NCBI GenBank assembly: GCA_017860725.1
Contig: JAGDMX010000200.1
Span: 1 to 5,596, forward strand
Length of the DNA stretch: 5,596 bases
From: Chloroflexota bacterium
GTDB lineage: Bacteria; Chloroflexota; Anaerolineae; Anaerolineales; UBA4823
Direction: 5' to 3'
How positions within the stretch are numbered: the stretch's first letter is position 1; each line of letters opens with the position of its first letter. Below are positions 1-5,596 of the stretch, piece by piece. Below the pieces are notes generated by a model. The model had not been told where the DNA came from, did not search any database, and worked only from the letters and a program-made list of their open reading frames with translations. The position numbers were made by a program, and so were the translations under genes.

Positions 1-5
1 ATTGG

Positions 6-965
6 TTGAGTTCGCGTACTATTAGGCAGATGAATCCCCGTCCCCCGGTTCCACCAATTCTCGTACTCATCTTCGGCATCCTGGCAGTTTCAACGGCCTC
101 AATCTTCATTCGCAATGCACAGGGATACGCGCCCTCCCTGGTAATTGCGGCATATCGTTTGACTCTAGCATCATTAATACTGGCTCCTGTGGCCTTGACC
201 GGACGGCGCGAAGAATTAGCATCCCTAAACCGGAAATCTTTGTCCCTTGGGCTGATATCCGGTTTTTTCCTGGCGCTGCACTTCGGCGCCTGGATCAGCT
301 CTTTAGAATACACCAGTGTGGCTAGCTCCGTGGTGCTGGTTTCTACCACCCCCTTATGGGTAGCGTTACTGTCTCCGTTCACGCTAAAAGAACGAATTAC
401 CCGGAACGTATGGATGGGCATGGGGCTGGCATTGATAGGCGGGATTGTGGTTGGCCTGAGCGACACCTGTAATTGGAACGGCAGCGGCCTGGTTTGTCCG
501 CCAATAAATGAATTTTTCAAGGCAGACGCATTTTTTGGAGATATGCTGGCGCTGGCAGGGGCGTTAATGGGGGCAGGCTACATCGTCATCGGGCGAAAGC
601 TGCGCGCCAGTATGTCTCTGATCGGGTATATCTTTATCGTATACGGGATGGCGGCGATAGTGCTCATCATCCTGATGTTCTCTGCTGGCTACTCTGCCAC
701 GGGTTATCCACCAGTTGCCTATCTTTGGTTCTTATTACTGGCGCTTATACCCCAATTGCTGGGGCATTCTTCATTTAACTGGGCATTAAAATACCTTTCC
801 GCAGCCTATGTCTCAATCAGCCTGTTGGGTGAGCCAATCGGTTCGACAATACTGGCTTATATTATTCTGGATGAAGTACCGTCCAACATCAAGATATTTG
901 GTGCTATACTCATCCTCGTTGGGATTTACTTAGCCTCCACCGGCGAGCGACAAGCTAAAGAATAA
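6..965 (+). CDS. EamA/DMT-superfamily membrane transporter
   Basis: Predicted inner-membrane permease of the drug/metabolite transporter superfamily, made of two EamA repeats. About ten hydrophobic helices can be read: roughly residues 16-36, 42-63, 79-98, 103-125 and 136-151 (repeat 1), then 177-196, 205-227, 237-253, 262-286 and 295-311 (repeat 2). The second repeat ends in the typical GEPIGSTILAYIILDE stretch (275-290) followed by a last helix, and 319 residues is normal for the family. Family members export or import amino acids, nucleotides or other metabolites; nothing here shows the substrate. The loop between the repeats (about 152-176) is long and holds two cysteines, C155 and C164. 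The start is uncertain: TTG at 6 is used here, but ATG at 30 (residue 9) is in frame, and the frame is open to the left edge, so an upstream start is possible. ftsK follows 26 bp later, but a functional link is not evident. Confidence 0.9.
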   Translation: MSSRTIRQMNPRPPVPPILVLIFGILAVSTASIFIRNAQGYAPSLVIAAYRLTLASLILAPVALTGRREELASLNRKSLSLGLISGFFLALHFGAWISSLEYTSVASSVVLVSTTPLWVALLSPFTLKERITRNVWMGMGLALIGGIVVGLSDTCNWNGSGLVCPPINEFFKADAFFGDMLALAGALMGAGYIVIGRKLRASMSLIGYIFIVYGMAAIVLIILMFSAGYSATGYPPVAYLWFLLLALIPQLLGHSSFNWALKYLSAAYVSISLLGEPIGSTILAYIILDEVPSNIKIFGAILILVGIYLASTGERQAKE

Positions 966-991
966 TCAGATGCCAACCTACTGATCCCGGT

Positions 992-3301
992 ATGCCAATT
1001 TCCCCTAAGAATACTTCTAAATCGAGCGCATCAGCACCTCCTGCGTCTCCCCGCCCATCCCTGGTGCAGCCGGCTAAGCAGCCTGACCCTGGCGAGAAGC
1101 GCGCAGAATCTGTGCGCCGCCTGCAGCGCTTTGCCTGGGATCTTGCAGGAATCCTGTGCATTGCCCTGGCATTGATGACTTTAGTAGGTTGGGTGATCCC
1201 GGACCTGGCGGGTGGGTTGTTGGCATCTTGGGTGACTATTCTCCGGCAGTGGTTCGGCTGGGGCGGACTGTGGGTAGTGCTTGCCCTCGCGGTTCTGGGA
1301 CTTGGGCTATTGCTGCGCGGACAAAGCGGCAAATCGATCCTGGTATCATGGAGGCATGTTCTGGCTCTCGAGTCGGCGGCATTCACTTCATTGGCGCTAC
1401 TGGCCATCCTGGGAGGCCGGTCGCTGTTGCGCGCCAACCAGGGGCTGGATGGCGGACGGGTGGGGTGGAGTCTGGCCGAAATCCTGCGCATGCTGCTGGC
1501 ACCGGTGGGGCTGTCCGCACCGATTTGGTCGGCTCTTATCCTCGTACCTATATTCATCCTGAGCTTGCTGTTGGGTCTCGGATTGCGAAAACAACTGGCA
1601 GTATGGGCCGAAAAAGCAGCTTCCCATCCATCAAAGCCCGGGATTGCAGAGAATGGTAACGGTCAAGCTGTGGTGATTGCTCCATTGCAAGGTGACAAGT
1701 CCACCCTCCAGGTCGGCCCCGGTCCGGATACAGCGACAACCTTGCCTTCCAGTGCCAAGAAGCGTGTCTGGCTTCCCGAACAATTTCGAAAAAACTTCCG
1801 CGTCCAGGCAGAATCCGAGGATTCATCCTCTCCGCGCGTGCGCGATGAGCACCTGCCACCCTTGGAAATCCTGGGAAATGAACCTTCCAGCCGCCCGGAT
1901 GAGCGCAGTATCAATCAAACCGCCGGCCTGATTGAAAAGACTCTGGCAGAGTTTGGCATCCCGGCAAAAGTGGTAAGTTTTCGTGTCGGCCCTACGGTGA
2001 CGCAGTTTGCAGTCGTGCCTGGTTTTGTCGAGAAAGAAAAAGGGGGGGCAGAAGGTGATATCAATCGCCAGAAAGTGCGTGTGGCCCAAATTGCATCCTT
2101 GAGCCGCGATTTGGCGTTGGCTCTTTCAGCCGAGCGACTGCGCATCGAAGCTCCAGTGCCAGGCCGGCCGTATGTGGGTGTGGAGGTTCCCAACGCCCGT
2201 TCCTCGACTGTCCGGTTACGGCCGATTCTTGAATCGGATGCTTTTTATAAAATCGGGTCACCGCTGGCCATTGCCCTGGGCAGGGACGTCTCCGGGCAGC
2301 CAGTGGTGGCCGACCTGGGCATCATGCCGCACCTACTGGTTGCCGGGACTACCGGCTCTGGGAAATCTGTGTGTATCGCCGCCATTACAGCCTGTTTGGT
2401 GATGAATAACACGCCAGAAGACCTGCGCCTGGTAATGATCGATCCTAAGATGGTCGAGCTGGTGCGCTTCAACGGTCTGCCCCATATGTATGGCAAAGTC
2501 GAGACCAACCTGGAGCGCATTCTAGCGGTACTACGCTGGACGGTCATCGAGATGGATCGCCGATACAAACTGTTAGAGGCTTCTCATTCACGCAATATCG
2601 ATACTTACAATCGGAAAGCCCGCCGCCGCAGCGGTGTTGAGCCGCTGCCGCGTATCGTTGTACTGATTGACGAGCTGGCGGACCTGATGATGTCTGCTCC
2701 GGAGCAGACCGAGCATACCCTGGTGCGCCTGGCGCAGATGGCGCGTGCTACCGGGATACACCTGGTGGTTGCCACTCAACGCCCAAGCACCGATGTAGTA
2801 ACCGGATTGATTAAGGCGAACTTCCCCGCGCGCATCTCATTCGCGGTCACCTCCCATGTGGATTCGCGCGTGATCCTGGATACGAGCGGTGCAGAGGCGC
2901 TGTTGGGGCGGGGCGATATGCTTTTCGTACCACCGGAAGCGCCTGCACCGATCCGCTCCCAGGGTGTATTGGTGGCCGACCAGGAAGTTGAGCGTATGAT
3001 TACATTCTGGCAAAAGGCATCCTCCGTACCTGCTCAACCCGAGCAAGCCCCCTGGGAGAAGCTCCTGGAAGAAGAGCAGGTGCTTGCAGATCGTGATGGT
3101 CTGGTCCTTAACGCAACTCAGATCGTCCGCGAGACCGGTCGAGCCAGCGCTTCACTTCTCCAACGGCGATTGCACATTGGTTATCCACGGGCGGCGCGGT
3201 TGATCGATGAGCTGGAGGACCTGGGGATTGTCGGTCCTGCGCAAGGTGGAGGTCGCGACCGGGAAGTATTGATCGGCCGCGAATCAACAGAAGAAGAATA
3301 A
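992..3301 (+). CDS. ftsK: DNA translocase FtsK/SpoIIIE
   Basis: Septum-anchored, ATP-driven double-stranded DNA pump that clears and aligns chromosome termini during division. At 769 residues it is the short, SpoIIIE-like form. Four hydrophobic helices lie at about 47-70, 84-108, 117-141 and 171-198, then a Pro/Ser-rich cytoplasmic linker (about 200-300). The alpha domain (about 305-400) contains GPTVTQF (333-339) and SLSRDLALALSAERLRI (369-385). The RecA-like beta domain has Walker A GTTGSGKS (452-459), IDPKMVEL (483-490), Walker B VVLIDELADL (556-565), ATQRPS (594-599) and GRGDML (639-644). The C-terminal winged-helix gamma domain, which in relatives reads orienting DNA sequences, covers about 703-762 (LLQRRLHIGYPRAARLIDELE). 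About 15 extra charged residues interrupt the alpha domain near 346-362. No Shine-Dalgarno is visible, but ATG 992 is the only usual start codon after the in-frame stop at 956-958. A four-codon ORF (970-984) sits just before it. Confidence 0.97.
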   Translation: MPISPKNTSKSSASAPPASPRPSLVQPAKQPDPGEKRAESVRRLQRFAWDLAGILCIALALMTLVGWVIPDLAGGLLASWVTILRQWFGWGGLWVVLALAVLGLGLLLRGQSGKSILVSWRHVLALESAAFTSLALLAILGGRSLLRANQGLDGGRVGWSLAEILRMLLAPVGLSAPIWSALILVPIFILSLLLGLGLRKQLAVWAEKAASHPSKPGIAENGNGQAVVIAPLQGDKSTLQVGPGPDTATTLPSSAKKRVWLPEQFRKNFRVQAESEDSSSPRVRDEHLPPLEILGNEPSSRPDERSINQTAGLIEKTLAEFGIPAKVVSFRVGPTVTQFAVVPGFVEKEKGGAEGDINRQKVRVAQIASLSRDLALALSAERLRIEAPVPGRPYVGVEVPNARSSTVRLRPILESDAFYKIGSPLAIALGRDVSGQPVVADLGIMPHLLVAGTTGSGKSVCIAAITACLVMNNTPEDLRLVMIDPKMVELVRFNGLPHMYGKVETNLERILAVLRWTVIEMDRRYKLLEASHSRNIDTYNRKARRRSGVEPLPRIVVLIDELADLMMSAPEQTEHTLVRLAQMARATGIHLVVATQRPSTDVVTGLIKANFPARISFAVTSHVDSRVILDTSGAEALLGRGDMLFVPPEAPAPIRSQGVLVADQEVERMITFWQKASSVPAQPEQAPWEKLLEEEQVLADRDGLVLNATQIVRETGRASASLLQRRLHIGYPRAARLIDELEDLGIVGPAQGGGRDREVLIGRESTEEE

Positions 3302-3334
3302 CCTCCCACTAGTTTGGTTTTATTTGATATTTGC

Positions 3335-3363
3335 TTGACATCCACTCTGGCATGCGATAGGAT
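3335..3363 (+). promoter_or_regulatory. Sigma70-type promoter ahead of the phosphatidyltransferase gene
   Basis: The -35 box TTGACA (3335-3340) matches the consensus exactly. It is followed by a 17-bp spacer and the -10 box TAGGAT (3358-3363), which keeps the key T1, A2, A5 and T6. The stretch just upstream (3316-3334) is AT-rich, as in UP elements. Transcription would begin near 3370, giving a leader of about 33 nt before the TTG at 3404. It lies in the only sizeable intergenic gap and points at the next gene, which supports it. It has not been tested, and box preferences of the host are unknown. Confidence 0.72.
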
Positions 3364-3394
3364 TGCCGGAAGCTAAAACCCATCGAAAGGCGGT

Positions 3395-3398
3395 AGGA
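3395..3398 (+). promoter_or_regulatory. Ribosome binding site supporting the TTG start at 3404
   Basis: AGGA lies 5 nt before TTG 3404. A second purine-rich stretch, GAAAGGCGG (3385-3393), lies just upstream. The spacing supports the TTG codon over the next in-frame ATG at residue 17, which has no comparable site in front of it. Confidence 0.6.
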
Positions 3399-3403
3399 AT
3401 ATT

Positions 3404-4039
3404 TTGGATAACGCTACTGAGAAAAAACCACCCCAGACATTTACTGACCGGATGCGTGTATATTTTAAGGGCATCCTGGATCCTTTAGGGCGGTTTCTTA
3501 ACCGGCTTGGCTTGACTCCCAACTCCATGACACTCCTGGGCTTAGCCGGGAATGTTGCCGGAGCACTGTTACTGGCCAGAGGTGAGATGCTGTGGGGCGG
3601 TATCTTGATCCTCCTCATGGGACCGGTGGATGGGCTGGATGGCACGATGGCGCGCCTGAGAGGGACGGCCGGTCAGTTTGGGGCTTTTGTCGATTCGGTC
3701 AGCGATCGCTATTCCGAGCTGGTTATCTTTGCCGGGTTGATCTATTATTATTCCCAACAAGGCGACAGCCAGACAATGCTGGTGGTTTATGCTGCAGCAG
3801 CGGGTTCAGTGTTAGTTTCCTATATCCGCTCTCGCGGTCAGTCACTCGGTTGGGATACAAAAGTAGGCATCCTGACCCGCATGGAGCGCTATCTGATCCT
3901 TGCTCCTGCCTTAATTCTGTCCACCTGGAGCGGGTTTATTTTGGTAATAGCAATCTGGATTATTGCGATTTTCTCCAATATCACAGCGATCCAACGTATC
4001 ATAGATGTTCGCCGGCAGGCTCGCCTGGCAGCCAATTGA
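3404..4039 (+). CDS. CDP-alcohol phosphatidyltransferase (phosphatidylinositol-phosphate-synthase-like)
   Basis: Integral membrane enzyme that displaces CMP from CDP-diacylglycerol with a phosphorylated alcohol to form a phospholipid. The complete family motif is present: D76, D79, G80, A83, R84, G93, D97 and D101, in the spacing DxxDGxxAR-x8-GxxxDxxxD; these residues bind the metal ions and CDP. Six hydrophobic helices can be read at about 41-58, 63-78, 105-117, 123-140, 162-177 and 178-196, and 211 residues is a usual length. N-terminal LNRLGLTPNSMTLLGL is typical of the family. Downstream, SYIRSRGQSLG (139-149), RMERYLIL (159-166) and AIQR (195-198) resemble actinobacterial phosphatidylinositol-phosphate synthase (from memory SYIKARAE, RPERL, VQRL) more than glycerol-phosphate-using PgsA. 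Inositol phosphate is therefore the favoured acceptor, but this is inference; glycerol phosphate or another alcohol is possible. The gene has its own promoter and is probably co-transcribed with lgt, 34 bp downstream. Confidence 0.9.
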   Translation: MDNATEKKPPQTFTDRMRVYFKGILDPLGRFLNRLGLTPNSMTLLGLAGNVAGALLLARGEMLWGGILILLMGPVDGLDGTMARLRGTAGQFGAFVDSVSDRYSELVIFAGLIYYYSQQGDSQTMLVVYAAAAGSVLVSYIRSRGQSLGWDTKVGILTRMERYLILAPALILSTWSGFILVIAIWIIAIFSNITAIQRIIDVRRQARLAAN

Positions 4040-4062
4040 TTTACTTGAGTCCCCCAAGAGAT

Positions 4063-4066
4063 GGAG
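4063..4066 (+). promoter_or_regulatory. Ribosome binding site of lgt
   Basis: GGAG lies 7 nt before ATG 4074, an ideal spacing. It fixes the lgt start. The longer in-frame reading from ATG 4005 would begin inside the upstream gene and add 23 residues that look nothing like an Lgt N-terminus. Confidence 0.8.
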
Positions 4067-4073
4067 TAGGATC

Positions 4074-4952
4074 ATGCCTAACGGATTTCAGCTAGGACCG
4101 ATTTATATCTATTTTTACGGAATCATCCTGATGATTGGAGCGCTGGCTGCCGGATGGCTGGCGTCTGTGGAAGCTCGCCGGCGCGGTTTAAACAGTGATA
4201 TCGTTTGGGATGGATTGATCTGGGCATTGATCGGCGGGATCATTGGTGCACGCCTGTGGCATGTCTTCACGCCACCGCCTTCGATGGTAGAAAACGGCAT
4301 CACGACCTGGTATTATCTCACTCATTGGATCAATTTTACGCCTGGGGCGGCATGTTTATTGTGTATCCGCCAGGGCGGGCTGGGCATCCCTGGAGCAATT
4401 ATCGGTGGTGGGCTGGCATTATATCTATTTGCACGACGGCGAAAGCTTCCATACGGGGTATTGGCGGATATCGCGGCGCCGGCGGTGGCGTTGGGCCAGG
4501 CAATTGGCCGGTTTGGCAACTATGTGAATCAAGAAGTATACGGAGCACCGACCGACTTACCCTGGGGAATTTATATTGACCCGTTCCACCGCTATCCAGG
4601 ATATGAGATGTACGAGCGTTATCACCCACTGTTTCTATACGAAGCGTTATGGAACCTGGCGAACATGGCGGTATTGCTCTTCCTGGGTCGCCGTTATCAA
4701 AACCGGTTAAAATCGGGTGATTTATTCTTGATTTACCTACTGAACTACTCGCTGGGGCGATTCCTGTTGGAGTTCCTACGCCTGGACGCGGCTCAGGTGG
4801 GTGGTGTAAATGCCAATCAGACGGTTGCGCTGGTAGTCGGTATTCTCTCCACTGGTCTGTTGGTGTGGCGCCACCGGCGCTCCGCTACGACAGAGCCAGT
4901 AGTGGAATCACAAGAAGAGGATATGCCGAAAGAAGAGCAGGAAAATGCCTGA
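4074..4952 (+). CDS. lgt: Prolipoprotein diacylglyceryl transferase
   Basis: First enzyme of bacterial lipoprotein maturation: it transfers diacylglycerol from phosphatidylglycerol to the lipobox cysteine of prolipoproteins in the cytoplasmic membrane. The 292-residue protein has about seven hydrophobic helices. The Lgt signature is at 145-157 (GRFGNYVNQEVYG), with R146, N149 and E154 matching E. coli R143, N146 and E151; Tyr150 replaces the usual Phe. Y15 (FYG), D132 (ADIAAP), HPLFLYE (184-190), R229 and E233 (GRFLLEF) match other conserved sites. Two oddities: the position of E. coli His103 is Pro106 (GGLGIPGA), and the loop before it (about 65-100) is about 16 residues longer than in E. 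coli and contains CLLC (94-97). The C-terminus is an acidic, probably cytoplasmic tail (271-292). ATG 4074 is chosen for its GGAG site. The last 8 bp overlap the next gene. Residue equivalences come from a remembered E. coli sequence. Confidence 0.96.
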   Translation: MPNGFQLGPIYIYFYGIILMIGALAAGWLASVEARRRGLNSDIVWDGLIWALIGGIIGARLWHVFTPPPSMVENGITTWYYLTHWINFTPGAACLLCIRQGGLGIPGAIIGGGLALYLFARRRKLPYGVLADIAAPAVALGQAIGRFGNYVNQEVYGAPTDLPWGIYIDPFHRYPGYEMYERYHPLFLYEALWNLANMAVLLFLGRRYQNRLKSGDLFLIYLLNYSLGRFLLEFLRLDAAQVGGVNANQTVALVVGILSTGLLVWRHRRSATTEPVVESQEEDMPKEEQENA

Positions 4953-5596
4953 GTTAATCATCTTAGGCAGCTCCGACGCGGTAACCAGCGAGGATCATGA
5001 AAACACCCACATGATTCTGGTGGGCGAGGCGCGTGTTGTGCTGATTGACTGCAGTAGCAACCCGGTCGTGCGTCTAAAAAAGGTCGGCCTGGAGGCACTT
5101 AATATTACCGATCTGATCGTGACTCACTTCCACCCGGATCATGTGGCCGGTGTACCTCTATTCTTGCTGGATAGCTGGCTGCTCGGCAGAAAAGCGCCCT
5201 TGAATATTTATGGTCTTGAAGCGACGCTCGATAGGCTGCGCCAGATGATGATGCTTTTCGGATGGGATGAGTGGCCTGGTTTCTTTCCAGTCGACTTTCA
5301 TCCAGTTGCGGAGCAGGAGATGGCAGTCGTTCTGGAAAGTCATGATTTCAAGATTTTGGCTTCGCCAGTTGAGCACCTGATTCCCAATCTCGGTCTGCGT
5401 ATAGAGTCAATAAAATCCGGTAAGGTGCTAGCCTACTCGGGAGATACATCCCCATCGGATGGGGTTGTTCGATTGGCGCGCGGTGCGGATGTGTTGATTC
5501 ATGAGGCGTCCGGCGAGACAATCGGTCATACTTCTGCTGCCCAGGCTGGAGAGATTGCCCGCCAAGCGGGTGCAAAACGGTTGTACCTGATTCACT
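4945..5596 (+). CDS. Metallo-beta-lactamase-fold hydrolase, RNase Z-like (3' end cut off)
   Basis: The first 217 codons of a soluble metal-dependent hydrolase; the frame is open at the right edge. Metal-binding motif THFHPDH gives H61, H63, D65 and H66. Further expected ligands are H144 (VEHLIPNLGLR), D167 (YSGDTSPSD), H195 (HEASGETIGHTSAAQA) and probably H217 (LYLIH) at the edge. The HEA...GHTSAAQA...GAKRLYLIH pattern is that of the RNase Z/ElaC branch. However, H144 and D167 are only 23 residues apart, whereas in B. subtilis RNase Z (recalled His140 and Asp211) this interval carries the long tRNA-gripping arm. A true tRNA 3'-endonuclease is therefore less likely than a general phosphodiesterase or other hydrolase; the substrate is unknown. 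ATG 4945 overlaps the lgt stop by 8 bp, with purine-rich GAAGAGCAGGA (4932-4942) in front, suggesting translational coupling. No signal peptide is seen. Confidence 0.9.
   Translation, partial: MPELIILGSSDAVTSEDHENTHMILVGEARVVLIDCSSNPVVRLKKVGLEALNITDLIVTHFHPDHVAGVPLFLLDSWLLGRKAPLNIYGLEATLDRLRQMMMLFGWDEWPGFFPVDFHPVAEQEMAVVLESHDFKILASPVEHLIPNLGLRIESIKSGKVLAYSGDTSPSDGVVRLARGADVLIHEASGETIGHTSAAQAGEIARQAGAKRLYLIH

Noticed and set aside
905..910. TATACT -10-like box near the end of the transporter gene, as a possible ftsK promoter
   Set aside because: The hexamer 17 bp upstream (TCCAAC) is a poor -35 match, so support is insufficient.
955..1557. Open frame of 200 codons on the minus strand opposite the start of ftsK
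   Set aside because: Low-complexity Arg/Pro/Ser-rich translation with no recognisable domain. It lies wholly opposite the membrane-domain coding sequence of ftsK and is a codon-bias shadow.
2278..2285. GGGCAGGG, matching the E. coli KOPS (FtsK-orienting sequence), inside ftsK
   Set aside because: About one match in a window this size is expected by chance on two strands, and the orienting motif of this organism is unknown.
3305..3325. Possible rho-independent terminator after ftsK (CCA...TGG followed by a T-rich stretch)
   Set aside because: The stem is only about three base pairs and the T-run is interrupted, so it is too weak to call.
3778..3785. GCTGGTGG, the E. coli Chi sequence
   Set aside because: A single 8-mer in coding sequence of a probably distant phylum; no evidence that it acts as Chi here.
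4043..4058. Small inverted repeat CTTG...CAAG between the phosphatidyltransferase and lgt genes
   Set aside because: A four-base-pair stem without a T-run, as expected by chance. The genes look co-transcribed.
4005..4073. Longer N-terminus for lgt from ATG 4005
   Set aside because: It would start inside the upstream gene and add 23 unrelated residues. ATG 4074 has an ideal GGAG site and gives a normal Lgt start.
3592..4095. Plus-strand open frame overlapping the phosphatidyltransferase gene
   Set aside because: Out-of-frame shadow. The true frame carries the complete CDP-alcohol motif, while this one has no family features and many Cys/His/Trp residues typical of shifted reading.

Overview
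The window is a compact, single-strand (+) stretch of bacterial chromosome with ordinary housekeeping and envelope genes and no visible mobile element, CRISPR array or RNA gene. It has five genes in a row: an EamA/DMT-family inner-membrane transporter, an FtsK/SpoIIIE DNA translocase, a CDP-alcohol phosphatidyltransferase, prolipoprotein diacylglyceryl transferase (lgt), and the start of a metallo-beta-lactamase-fold hydrolase that runs off the right edge. Moderate-to-high GC, frequent TTG starts, the insert-bearing FtsK and the 'GGLGIPGA'-type Lgt together suggest a member of the Chloroflexota (Anaerolineae-like). That placement rests on remembered family resemblance and was not computed.

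Layout: the transporter (about 6-965) is followed 26 bp later by ftsK (992-3301). A 102-bp gap (3302-3403), the only real intergenic region, carries a very good sigma70-type promoter: TTGACA, 17 bp, TAGGAT. That promoter faces the phosphatidyltransferase gene (3404-4039, TTG start). lgt follows after 34 bp (4074-4952) behind a clear GGAG ribosome binding site. The hydrolase gene starts inside the lgt stop region (8-bp overlap, from 4945) and is cut off by the window end. No convincing terminator is visible anywhere.

Functionally, the last three genes look like one transcription unit. The phosphatidyltransferase makes a phospholipid from CDP-diacylglycerol, Lgt moves diacylglycerol from phosphatidylglycerol onto lipoprotein precursors, and the hydrolase has no assigned substrate. 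The phosphatidyltransferase resembles inositol-phosphate-using enzymes more than the glycerol-phosphate ones, so it may not supply Lgt's own lipid substrate. FtsK is the division-linked chromosome pump and probably belongs to a separate, upstream transcription unit with the transporter.

I looked for an undescribed system and did not find one. The points most worth a second look are the Lgt active-site loop (Pro in place of the E. coli catalytic His103, plus an enlarged loop with a CxxC), the RNase Z-like hydrolase that lacks room for the tRNA-binding arm, the inositol-type pocket of the phosphatidyltransferase, and a charged insert plus A5G7 run in the FtsK alpha domain.
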